Positions 21,901-30,834 are shown, numbered from the stretch's first letter. The stretch: DNA of 64,000 nucleotides from Aplectana chamaeleonis (GCA_029168955.1 JAPDOI010000153.1:805001-869000); one strand, 5' to 3'. Made by a program: numbers and translations. Notes: generated from the sequence alone by a model not told the origin.

Positions 21901-24900
21901 GGGCTAGAAGTACCCTTGCCTCGTTACCCTGCGGTCATTCCCCTATGCTGATGTCATGCTTGCATAAGATCGATTGCAGTAAGGTTGACGAGTGTCCGGA
22001 CTGTGTTAACCGTGGCCACACGACTGAGCACCTATTCGATTGCCCAAAGAGGGTTACCACACTGACAACAATGGATTTGTTGACGAATCCAACTTCGGTC
22101 GCCCGTTTCATAAACCTTTGACAAAAACCTTCCTGCAGCTGCAAAGAAGAAGACCACGCCGCGTAACAAAAGATAGGGCACCCCCCCCCCCGGATTTGTG
22201 GGTTTCATGTTTATCGAGCAGGATAGATATTTTTCGTCAAAACTACTGAGATCAGGATGTAAAATAAGCTCTGTATACCTCTTTTGACTGAGATCAACTG
22301 TTTCTGGTCTTTTCTAGAATAAATTTTTGTTTTACGGCGCGTATCAAAAAGACAGGCCCTTGGTAAAATCGAAAGTCTCGTTCGATAAAATTGTGTGATC
22401 GCAAATCCAATAAACGATAGACCCTCTTTGCTCTTTCATCGCATCATATACTCGATTTGGTACACTGTCGACCGAGTTAACCAGCCTTTTCGAGGCGATC
22501 TTGCTCCATTTCCTGGTTATGGCCTGTTGGAGCACAGAAATCGAGAGATATCGCCGGCCCTTGTCTCAGACCCGACGAACCAAAACACCCCAGAGATTCT
22601 TCATTGGGTTGAGATCAGGTATGTAGACGAGCCACTCTGGACAAGGTAGTTATTGCCGAGCAAAGAAGCCGGCCTTAGACTTGCTCACGTGAACTTTCCG
22701 GTTGTCCCGCTAGAAACTGCAACTTTGTCGCCCGAAAACATGGGGAAATGACGGTACACGTCAATCTTACAACCTCTCGTACTCACTGGTGATCAGCTGA
22801 CAACTGACGAACGCGAGCTGTAGACGCCCATCAAGTGCAAACTCTCTGGAGATCTACGACCGCAGTTCCGACGGCTTAAGTGGACAACGACTTTGACTAT
22901 TTCTTTATAGGCGATGATTTTTGATGAGCAGAACTTGAATTTCGATAGGGCTGATGGTCAGAAGTGCTACATGAGGACTTGGAGGATAAGCCCTACTCAA
23001 TTCATCCGTCATAACAGCGAAGATATAGTCTACAGCAATGGAAGTAGGACCTGGGGTGCGTTCCAAGAACATTCCCATGGCAAAACGCGTCCATGGAATC
23101 GTAGCCACGGCCACGTGTCAGCAATTTTCAGTTATAATTCGCATCCATGGAAAGCAAATTTGTTAATGGTGAGGTTGCTTTTCCTCCCACATCGTCGTGG
23201 GAACGTTCTTGGAACGCACCCCTGGTGAGGTTGCGGACTCTTCCTAACATACTGTAGTCAGATTGTGTTATCACTCATTTTTTCGAAATAACTGAAACTA
23301 GTCGGTGAGTTGCCATTTCTACTCTCACATTTTCACCTTTTTTCATTGCTTCCACAGATGTAGTCTTATCGGTGAGAACATAGACTCACCGATCTATCAC
23401 AGCTGCTTCGAAAAAATGAGTGATACCACTAACAGACTACCATATGTTAGGACGAGTCCGCAACCTCACCAAGCCTACTTACATTGCTGTAGACTATACA
23501 TCTCCCATACTCCGTCAGAGCATTTGCCTCTGAAAGACGTCTACAGCTCGTGTTCATCAGCTGTCGGACGATCAACAGCGAGTACGAGAGATTGTAAGTA
23601 AGAGTGACGTCTACCTCCATTTACCCGTTTTCGCGCACCAAAGTTGCAGTTTCTAGCAGGACAACCAGAAAGTTCACTTGAGCAAGTCTGACAGGATTAT
23701 AATTTGCCACCGGCACAAAATTCTCACGGAAGTGAAGGAGTTTTTCTTGCCAGAGTTTTCCATGAGTAGACCCCAATATCGTGTTATCTTTATAACCGGT
23801 GAGGCTGTTTCCCTAATTCCTAGTGTGTTCAGCTTCAGCCGCTCACCTTCGGAGAAAGATGGTGTGAGAATGAGAACACACCGCTCTCAATTTCTTTTAT
23901 AGGTACCTTACCCTTTATCAATTGGGTATCATCTATTTTGTTTACCGTGAGAATTTTGTGCGGACGGCAATTTATAATCATCTGCAAGTCTGAGGTGAAC
24001 TTCATTCTTCGACAACCATCTTGCCCAGAGTGGTTCGGCTACAATCCTGACCTCAACCCAATAAAGAACCTTTGAGAAGTTTTAATTCTTCGGGTCTGAA
24101 ACAAAGGCGGGCGATAACTCTCTATTTCTCCGCTCCAATTCCAAAACCAATAAATGATGCAAGGTAAACTCGCAAAGGCTGGTTACCTTGGTCGATAGTA
24201 ATCCAAATCGAGTACATGACGCGAGAAAGGAGCAAGGATCGCCAATCACCCAACAGATTAGTGATCACACAAATTTATCCAACGAGAATTCTGTTCAACC
24301 CAGGAGTGTCCCATCTTTTCAATACGCGCCGTAATACAAAAATTTATTCTAGAAAAGTGCACAAACATTTAATCTTACTCAGAAGAGGTATACGGGGATT
24401 ATTTTACATCCCGATCACAGCAGTTTCGACGAAAAAATCTACCTTGCTCAAAAAACACGAAACCGACAAATTAAGGGGGTGTCCAATCTTTTTGATACGC
24501 AGTGCATTTCACAACGACTACAGCAGAAGAAAAAAAGACTCTTCACTGAAAAAAATAAGGATGAGCGAATTCCGATTTCTGGTCTCTCAACTTGTGACAA
24601 TTCTGACCTTCAAAATTTCAAGAAGAACCTCAATACGCAAAAGAAACACGGAGATACCTATGAGACCAAACCTATCCGATGGTGTGTGCCACCCTGATTT
24701 CTGATTTTGAAACTGGAATGGTCATTCCTTAGATAAAGAATGTAAAAAATATCGCTCATCCCTGATTCCACCTGGCATTTCAAAGCGTCCAGTATTAATG
24801 AAAAGATATAGAAACAACCGAAAAACGCAAATGGTACACAGGAAGCATTGCAAAGAAAAGCGATTACCTGAAGGTGGTCAAGGAGAAGCCATAGTGATCA

Positions 24901-24905
24901 CCCAT
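15935..24905 (-). CDS. pas-2: 20S proteasome subunit alpha type-2 (PAS-2 / PSMA2), complete, 7 exons
   Basis: Structural, non-catalytic alpha subunit of the 20S proteasome core. Alpha rings gate entry of unfolded protein into the beta chamber in cytosol and nucleus. Coding exons on the minus strand: 24868-24905, 18998-19074, 18838-18940, 18623-18766, 18477-18564, 18099-18269 and 15935-16009 (ends in TAG). All junctions are GT..AG, the phases agree, and the sum is 231 residues, the usual family length. Exon 1 begins [12 protein letters not shown] and exon 2 gives [16 protein letters not shown], the alpha-type N-terminal signature. Later stretches include [59 protein letters not shown] and C-terminal [11 protein letters not shown]. 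Introns 2-5 are 57-207 bp, but intron 1 (5.8 kb) and intron 6 (2.1 kb) are filled with transposons. Splice sites are predicted, not observed. The identification is firm; C. elegans PAS-2 is the closest relative I recall. Confidence 0.97.
16098..17849 (+). mobile_element. Jockey-like non-LTR retrotransposon, 5' portion, in pas-2 intron 6 (antisense)
   Basis: A plus-strand frame from 16402 to 17559 encodes an APE-type endonuclease. Motifs in order: [19 protein letters not shown]-type ([12 protein letters not shown]), [18 protein letters not shown] and SSDHIPDYV. After an in-frame TAG at 17557 the frame continues to about 17847 and reaches the first reverse-transcriptase motif, [16 protein letters not shown], where homology stops abruptly. 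A shifted frame from 16098 may be the end of an ORF1 or leader. The RT core and 3' end are missing, so it cannot move on its own. It lies opposite to pas-2 transcription. Assignment to the jockey group is from motif style; CR1-like is an alternative. Confidence 0.88.
20058..20087. repeat. Hairpin with TCGCTTCGACT core
   Basis: GGTCACTTCGACTTGAAGTC pairs with the following GAAGCGACC. Related words (GTCGCTTCGACTAGACGAAT, GTAGTCGAAGCGACC) reappear at 20573-20635 and 20650-20665, bounding a small diverged foldback. Confidence 0.55.
20813..21294. mobile_element. Family T element in pas-2 intron 1
   Basis: Ends TTAAAGCCACAGTCCAAGCT and GGTTGGACTGTGCCTTTAA. The interior carries GAGAAAATTTCACGCTGATC and GCGGACGAGTTGTCCCGAGC, shared with copies at 38513, 38974 (inverted) and 55342. 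Non-coding. Confidence 0.75.
21525..21735. repeat. Dispersed repeat shared with 53625-53830
   Basis: Both loci share GCGCACACACGGGCAGGGCC (or GGGTAGGGCC), then CACCCCAGGTCGGTTTTTC and ACCAAGC/ACTAAGC CTGACGG-like endings. No coding signal. Confidence 0.55.
21780..22124 (+). mobile_element. Jockey-like non-LTR retrotransposon, 3' end, in pas-2 intron 1
   Basis: The plus strand encodes [17 protein letters not shown], a frameshift, then [13 protein letters not shown], a [20 protein letters not shown] stretch, [14 protein letters not shown] and [14 protein letters not shown] before a stop. The CPDC..H....H...C zinc-knuckle-like end and the 'DL.TNP..VA.FL' tail are typical of jockey-type ORF2 C-termini. 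It may derive from the same family as the 5' fragment at 16098-17849, but the RT core is absent from both. Confidence 0.8.
23055..23220. mobile_element. MITE (166 bp) with CCTGG target duplication, inside the palindrome
   Basis: Ends GGTGCGTTCCAAGAAC and GTTCTTGGAACGCACC, flanked by CCTGG at 23050-23054 and 23221-23225. The uninterrupted opposite arm of the palindrome shows one CTTGG at the matching site, so the insertion boundaries are confirmed internally. Non-coding. Confidence 0.88.
23692..23983. mobile_element. MITE family A, copy 2 (292 bp) with 10-bp target duplication
   Basis: Flanked by GCAAGTCTGA at 23682-23691 and 23984-23993. The opposite palindrome arm has a single GCAAGTCTAA. 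Ends CAGGATTATAATTTGCC and GGCAATTTATAATCATCT. A 9-10 bp duplication is typical of Mutator-like elements. Confidence 0.88.
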
Positions 24906-24920
24906 TCTTGATCTAAACAA
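24906..24920 (-). promoter_or_regulatory. Possible trans-splice acceptor just upstream of pas-2 ATG
   Basis: Read on the minus strand, TTGTTTAG ends at 24913 and is followed by a 7-nt leader (ATCAAGA) and the ATG. A pyrimidine-rich AG this close to the start is the usual layout of a nematode spliced-leader acceptor. No outron or promoter element was recognised upstream. This is inferred from layout only. Confidence 0.45.
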
Positions 24921-24944
24921 GCAACGGCAGTTATAAAGTAAATT

Positions 24945-25425
24945 CATGCAAATCAATTTGAGCAATACGAGGAAACTATTAACATGAATCTCAACGCGAA
25001 GCAAAGAACTTTGACTAAAAAAGGAAGCAGAACTGCAACAGAACCTCATGGATGTCAGGGAGAAAATGGGTTTGGGCGGAACAAACCACGCCCCTATTCA
25101 ACAAAAAATCACCTCGAGGTTCTACACACCGGCGGAGTAGTTGTATCGCCTTTTGCAAATCCAATTCCACTCGGGGCCACTTCGCTGAGATTGAGTATAT
25201 AGCACGACGTTTTGAACTGCGAAAACGAAACAACTCCTTCTGTGTGTAGAGAGCCTCTATCTCGGGAACTCGTACCCGCCTCAAATTCAGGCATTCCGAT
25301 ATGTGCCAAATAAGCCCACAATGGAGCCCGACTACTTGCAGAACATGAAGTCCCTGAGCCAGCTATTCGTCCGATTTGGGAAGGGGAAGGAATTCCCGGG
25401 TTGTTGTACAGTTTCGGGTGGGTAA
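24945..25425 (+). pseudogene. Broken coding segment of unknown family beside the pas-2 start
   Basis: A plus-strand frame with consistent codon use reads EETINMNLNAKQRTLTK, shifts by one base in an A6 run at 25017-25022, and continues KEAELQQNLMDVREKMGLGG then NHAPIQQK. It meets a family B MITE (25110-25263). On the far side an open frame continues NSYPPQIQAFRYVPNK, TMEPDYLQNMKSLSQLFVRF, GKGKEFPG, ending at TAA 25423 or at a donor-like GGTGGGTAAA. The first part looks coiled-coil. The possible ATG at 24984 is only 78 bp from the divergent pas-2 ATG. I do not recognise the protein. It could be a dead gene fragment, a captured exon, or a gene with one sequencing indel. Confidence 0.5.
25110..25263. 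mobile_element. MITE family B, copy 1 (about 154 bp)
   Basis: Same body as 28223-28377 and 51398-51552: TTCTACACACC...CCACTTCGCTGAG...TGTGTGTAGAGAGCCTCTATC. Its left tip has diverged (ACCTCGAGGTTCTA), so no duplication is readable. It interrupts the broken coding segment. Confidence 0.85.
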
Positions 25426-25492
25426 AACACTGGGTTGTGACGACGCCGCGACATGGCGGTAGCGAGTTCTTTGGCGACCAGCCGCGAGATAA

Positions 25493-25629
25493 GGCCCTAG
25501 TTAAACATCGGCGATTTGGTGCCGCTGATTTTTGCGGGACGTCTGCAATTGGTCAGATTTCAGAATTAACCAATAGCAGACATACCGCGGAAGCCATCGG
25601 CGGCGAAACGCTGGTGTATAACTACGGCC
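25493..25629. mobile_element. MITE family H, copy 2 (137 bp, TAA target duplication)
   Basis: GGCCCTAGTTAAACATCGGC at the left and GGTGTATAACTACGGCC at the right, flanked by TAA at 25490-25492 and 25630-25632. It is inverted relative to copy 1 at 7845-7980 and about equally long. Interior ATTGGTCAGATTTC and GCAGAC are shared. Confidence 0.88.
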
Positions 25630-26036
25630 TAATAGTTGGTGTTACCGGGTATCTCTGCCCCCCCCCCCCGTGCTTGATACTTCCATCCCGCTCCTCCGCG
25701 TAGGAAAGAGTTGTAGGTAAAGGGAAGGCAAAAATGCCGATTCCTAGTAACGTTTACCGACCGGAAAAAGAGGATACATAAAGATGTCGTGAAGAACGAA
25801 AATCTTCCGCAGTTTGCCAGTAAGACGAGGTTTGTACTGCTAATTACAAAGAATAACATAAAAAGCGAAGTAAAAACAATGAAACTACAAATTTTCAAAA
25901 AAACTTTTAGCTCCGGATTGCCGAAAGACGAACTAATAAGGTGAATTAGTTCAAACAGTTAATGAAAGAATACCACTACAGACGTGAAAAGATAGCTTTG
26001 TTCTACCCGAAATCCCTTTCCACGATGTTACGTAAA

Positions 26037-26160
26037 GGCCGGGATCATACTCCATGCGACCAGCGACGGCGACCTTGCATGTCAGGCATATAGATTTTCG
26101 GTCGATATTGGTGGTAAACATTGCGTCGCGTCGCTCGTCGCTATAATTATGATCCCGGCC
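26037..26160. mobile_element. Foldback MITE (124 bp)
   Basis: GGCCGGGATCATACTCCATG pairs with the right end TAATTATGATCCCGGCC. GC-rich interior with GCGACGGCGACC / CGTCGCGTCGCTCGTCGC. It directly abuts the next foldback. Confidence 0.8.
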
Positions 26161-26305
26161 AAAGACACCTCTAGTCGCCGTTGCGCGGCTAGAGCCTCAT
26201 CACGATGCGACTAGCGGTGGATGTGTATTGTGAAGAGCGCGCTCCATCGCATCGCGACGTCCCAGCCTCGCCGCGCGACGGCGACGGCGACTAGAGGTGT
26301 TTTTA
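26161..26305. mobile_element. Second foldback MITE abutting the first
   Basis: AAAGACACCTCTAGTCGCCG at the left and GGCGACTAGAGGTGTTTTT at the right are complementary. The two adjacent foldbacks together are bounded by TTACGTAAA and TTTTTACGTA and by TCCCTTTCCAC on both sides, suggesting one inserted at the tip of the other. Confidence 0.75.
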
Positions 26306-27492
26306 CGTACATCCCTTTCCACATCTAAATTTGGTCCTAAAGCGAGATACGCACGCGAGCGAGACTATCTTTCTACCAGAATGTCTGATTATCGAAACTG
26401 TAAACAGAACAAAACTCATTAAAACAGCGAATCTAAGAGCTAGGAGGCACGACGGGATCTCTTATTGCCACCAGTTGAGACTACGGGCTCTGTTGAAACT
26501 TTGAAACACTATCCCCTCCCTGGCCAATTTCAGAACAAAAAAACTGCGACCCCTTTTCCCTCTTGTAGATTCAAGAACCAACGTGATTTCAACTCTAGTT
26601 TATATGTATATGTATATGTTTATTACCCTCACTTAAGGCAAATGCGTGATAAAAGTTTCCAGCCTGCCGGACGATTACAGCACGAATTCCGTACCCGCAC
26701 GTACCAGACTTGGCTCAAAATTTGAAGAACTAGGTGCTTTAGGTGTGGATCAGGTTTAGATACGCTGCCGCTTCTCCTCCAGTAAAAAAATCGCTGCCGT
26801 TCTCTGTTGTGGGGAGTGATATTTCATGATGCTATTACACGGAAGGCATATATTGTAACAAAGAAAAGAGATTGATCTGCGAGTAACTGAATAGAAATAT
26901 TGACTTCCATAGAGATATCATGCTGCGGCAAACGGAAAAATCTTGGAAAATTGAGAAAATCCATTTTTACAAACTACAGAAACGCTTAAAAAGAGCTACC
27001 ACACAAAACTGCGCATACATTACAATAAAACCGGTTGAAATAAACCCACTAGAAAACATAATTGTTGAAAATCAACAAGAAAAGGGGTGAAACACTAAAT
27101 ATTTATGAGAAAATTAATTTGCAAATTAAAATGGCTGACAATTAAAGGACGCAACAGTCATCACCGTTACCGTAAGTTTCCGATTGGAGCGCGATATTCA
27201 TCATCGACTATGAGCCCCCCTTTAGCACGCTTATTTAAAACCTGCGAATGCCGCAAACAGAGTGAGTAGGTACGGTGTTGCAAGTGCAACAATATGTCTG
27301 GGGTATAGGATTTTAGAAGAAAAAAGAAGAAAAAATAGAGGAAAATACGGGAAGAAAAAAAAAGACAAATTCCACGAGATTTGTTAAACATTTTTGCGAC
27401 AATCTTATGCTTCCTGCGGCATTTGTTTCGAGAACATTATTGGAATCTCCTGACTCCCACACGAGTTTGTTGTATGTACAATATGAATGAGT

Positions 27493-27669
27493 AAAATGAC
27501 GGAGAAAGAAGAAGAAATTCCCTTTAACTTTCCTGCTTCAGCTAAGGTTTTAAGTCATGCAAGAATTCGGGAAGCATTGTGTAGTCGAAGAACATCTACG
27601 AGTGGCCTAGAGTATATGTTAATAATGAATAAGGTATTGGATAAATCAAAAGCGCATTGGCGGTTGTAA
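27493..27669 (+). CDS. Short ORF, 58 residues, unknown
   Basis: Starting at an ATG in a good context for this frame, the ORF gives a lysine/glutamate-rich start (MTEKEEEIPFNFP) and a basic end (KSAHWRL-like: KAHWRL). Codon use is not obviously biased. No domain recognised and no splice evidence. It may be a chance frame. Confidence 0.15.
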   Translation, partial: KMTEKEEEIPFNFPASAKVLSHARIREALCSRRTSTSGLEYMLIMNKVLDKSKAHWRL

Positions 27670-28222
27670 GGAAGGGGATAGGGATTTGCAGAAAATTCTA
27701 GTTTGGAAACAAAACTTCAAAGAGTGCCGAAACACAGAAATCAGGAAAGAGGAAAAAAATCAACAACGTTTAGCAGCGAATTTAATATATGTTTTTTGAA
27801 GTTTTCGGCTTCAAACTATTTGGAGGGCACTCGAGGAAATCAAATGACTCATACAAGAAAATGAAAATTTTTGTCTGATGTCATATGCCTGATAGCGTTA
27901 TCAGTCATCTTTCTCGTAGAGACTCCATGGAAATACTTCTCTTCTCAAAAGCGGTATCATTAATTCTCCAATTTTATCTTGAGTGCCCCCCCCCCCAAAT
28001 AGTTTCATACCTACTTTTTTTTTCAAAAATCAATCATCTTTCGAAAAAGCGTGGTCAGAGTGATTCTAATACAGATCACGAATTTAGCGAAAAAAATGTA
28101 CACAACCAGAATTGGCGCTAGCTTAGAGAACCTACCACAAAGCCGCAAGTAAAAGCGACTGTGCTCAAACGCCGTTGCACATTTTTTGGTCTCGGGATTC
28201 CGTTTCCGATTACCAAAAAAGA

Positions 28223-28377
28223 GGGACAGGGACTCTATACACACCGAGGGAGGAGTTATCCGGTTTTCGGCAGCTCTTATTCCACTCGGGACCACTTCGC
28301 TCGCGTTGAGGCGCGTGATATTTCAAACTGCAAAAACGGGACAACTCCTCCCTCGGTGTGTAGACAGCCCCTATCCC
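28223..28377. mobile_element. MITE family B, copy 2 (155 bp)
   Basis: GGGACAGGGACTCTATACAC at the left; GTGTAGACAGCCCCTATCCC at the right. Same length as copy 3. Flanking 8-mers AAAAAAGA and GAAAAACA are similar but not identical. Confidence 0.88.
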
Positions 28378-29400
28378 GAAAAACAGATGCGAAAACAGGA
28401 ACAATATCGGAAATGTCTTCAGACTCTTCTATTTCGATGCTCATCCTTATAGCATGTGATAGGACCTCCACTTGAGTTCGATATTCAAATACTGGGTCAT
28501 CCTCAGCATTCGAATACTACTGGAATCAGGAGATCGGAACATCATATATTTGAATACTGTAGTGTGTTCCTGGACGCGAGTAGTTTAGGCGCCGTGAGCG
28601 AGAGAGCCCGGGTGACATAACAACAACCGACATCGGCTCCGCCCCTGGTACTGGCAGAGCTCTCCCAACCACAGCTTTGGCACGGCTAGCCTGTCCTTCT
28701 CCCCGCACTTCTCTTTCCTCCATTCTCCTAATAACCCTGTCGTAGATCATTTGAAATCCTGTAGTTCTGACCCCTTTTTCTAGAGTTTTCCATCCCCTCC
28801 GGCGAGAATGCGGCTCGCCGGCCTGTTCTCCGCCCCAGACCCTTGTCCCCCTCCGCAAGGCTCCCCATGTATATAATTTCGTGTAATATCCTCTTATTAT
28901 GTATGTACCATTCCGTATGTCTGTTAAATTAATTGAAATTCTATGTGTTCTGTCCCAAGGCAAGACTTACGAAATGAGCATCAGCATGAAATTGTATTAA
29001 GGTGAAAACCACTGACACATTGAGAACATAGACCGGGTGTAAGAATAGACGTTTTTCACTGCCCGTAGAACGTTTATTACAATACGAAGAAATAATATAA
29101 ATCATACTCTTGATACCACAACTCGAAATATATTGGGTGGGGTTATATAGGTTTGCAGAAGGAATACGCACATCGATGTGAAAAGCGTCCAGGATTTTGT
29201 CTTTGGAGGAACCATGCACATCGCTGCAAAAAAGTGTGGAGTGGTTGAGTTGGAATGAGTAGAACAACTTTAGCAGTGGTATTACGGGGCATCGTGTAGA
29301 TCCCCCTCAGATGAGTGCGAAGCATCCAGAAGACCGCACGAAACTTTGATAGAAGTGGGCGTGGCTTCATGAACTTTATAGCAATTGTGGGTCGGGAACA
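28378..29400. other. Unassigned region
   Basis: A 145-residue minus-strand open frame (28526-28963) and a 108-residue one (28941-29267) have no recognisable domain and no splice context. The plus strand at 28600-28850 is C/T-rich. I see no supported gene. Confidence 0.4.
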
Positions 29401-29404
29401 GGGT

Positions 29405-29505
29405 GCGGCAAACGGTTTTGAGATTTTGGCAAACAGCAATCGGCAAGAAAATCCCAAAAACGGCCGGCAAACGGTGAATGGCAAACGGCAAAAACCTCAT
29501 CCCTT
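29405..29505. repeat. CGGCAAA minisatellite, cluster 1
   Basis: Repeats of GGCAAACGG with TTTTGGCAAACAGCAATCGG and GGTGAATGGCAAACGGCAAA. A related cluster lies at 30690-30795 (GGCAAACGACAAACGGCAAA). Both are low-complexity and non-coding. Confidence 0.7.
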
Positions 29506-29679
29506 AGATTGACCCAAAAGTTATTCACATGTGCCGCTATACTTGTTTTTCTTTTTTTCCAACACTTATGTCAACATTCTAATAATTCCAATTCAAGGAA
29601 GTAGTTACATTTTAAGGCATCAGATGAACAAAAACAAGACATGTGGAACCTCATGGAAGTCAAAGGAATCGCCGCTGCG

Positions 29680-29860
29680 GCCTCGCGAGGAAGCCAATGT
29701 CGTGGCGGCGGCGCATTAGTGCCGCTGCTGCCCCGCCGTAGTGCCGCTGCGGCTCCTCGGTAGTGCCGCTGCGGCTGAGCGGTAGTGCCACTGCGGCTCC
29801 GCGGTGGTGACACCGCGGCTCCGCAGTGGCTGCGGCTCCGCGATTGGCGGCTGCGCTCTG
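29680..29860. repeat. GC-rich tandem repeat, about 26-bp unit
   Basis: Tandem CGGTAGTGCCGCTGCGGCTC units, several copies, diverging to GTGGCTGCGGCTCCGCG. Ala/Arg/Ser-rich frames on the minus strand come from the repeat. Confidence 0.8.
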
Positions 29861-30834
29861 ACAAAGCAGGTACCGACTGCGAGTAACTTTTATGAAATGA
29901 GTCATAATACAACTGGGTGGGCCTACGAACAAAAATATACTTCTGCAGTGCTAACGACCTGTGTCTGTTAGGGACAGAGTGTATTCCCGTTATTGCGAAC
30001 TACGAGATACGGGATGTACGTCAAATTTGGGCTATTGAACCAGCAATAATCGCGTTCTGCCATATATAACTGTGAATCGTAGTCGAAGCGGCTCGCTGAT
30101 GCGTCCTCGCGAAGTTCGTGCGGTTCCAACACGAAACTGCCACGGTACTATAGCGGCAATGCCGCGGCGTAGTCGACTCTCAAGACACTGCAACAAAATA
30201 TCCGCGGCACAGTATTCATCACGGAGCTGGCGCGGTTCTACCGTGGAACCATCGCGGCACAGTCGAGGGTTGAGGGGATTTCTCTGTCAGCTCACGTTAG
30301 GTTACAGTTTTGCCCGAACTTACCGCAAACTGATTCATGTTCAAAAAACCTCCAGAATCTTTTTCTTAATCAATATTTTCCAAAAAAAGACCGAATGATC
30401 CATTTTTTGGGGAATTTTTTCACACTATGCGCATCTAGTGGCTCATAACGTGACATGCGAGTGCGTAGTTTCAGCAATGTGTGGTCTCTTACCCGAAAAT
30501 CGTCAATGAATAACTCGCGCTTAGCTGCAGTTTATCGCGAACTTACCGCCAGTGAACTCGCGTTTTTGAACACATTTTCTACCACCTCAGATGAGTAATA
30601 ACCCCGGACAACGGTTAGGCGAACAACGGATAATCGGCTCACCCCTAGTGCCTACATGGCCGCGAGCATATGCGGCGCTCTCTTCCAATGTTTTGCCGAA
30701 AAAAAAATTTCGGCAAACGACAAACGGCAAAAAAGTCTTGAAAATTGGCCGGCACACGACAAATGGGAAACGGCAAACGGCAATTGCCGCACACCCCTGG
30801 TCGGGAATCGATATGTGCGATCGAGAGGGGACTC
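29861..30834. other. Repeat-like, non-coding
   Basis: Includes GC-rich words (GCGGTTCCAACACGAAACTG, CGGCAATGCCGCGGCGTAG) at 30080-30270, perhaps a decayed relative of the 29.7 kb tandem repeat, and the CGGCAAA cluster at 30690-30795. No gene supported. Confidence 0.45.

Larger units (their letters stand above)
22155..24507. mobile_element. 2.35 kb palindrome made of Tc1-like transposon sequence, in pas-2 intron 1
   Basis: Left arm (22155 to about 23340) is the reverse complement of the right arm (about 23350 to 24507), diverged but aligned along its whole length. Outer ends carry TATCTTTTGTTACGCGG / TCTTTTTGATACGC. Each arm holds a Tc1-type transposase C-terminal part: minus strand 22760-22344 in the left arm, with [34 protein letters not shown] and [13 protein letters not shown]; plus strand about 24040-24270 in the right arm. 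Each arm also holds a central part on the other strand (22914-23070: [18 protein letters not shown]). Stops and frameshifts show it is inactive. Two MITEs interrupt it, one per arm. Confidence 0.85.
25632..28222. other. Upstream region, mostly unassigned
   Basis: Apart from the MITEs at 26037-26305 nothing clear. A CTTTTAG acceptor at 25906-25912 followed by a short frame ending in TAA (25937-25939) could be a last exon of the broken segment, but this is speculative. C-runs at 25660 and 27985 belong to dispersed repeats; 27885-27995 resembles 60880-60955. Confidence 0.4.

Noticed and set aside
28526..28963. 145-residue minus-strand ORF
   Set aside because: Arg/Gly-rich, no recognised family, no splice or start support.
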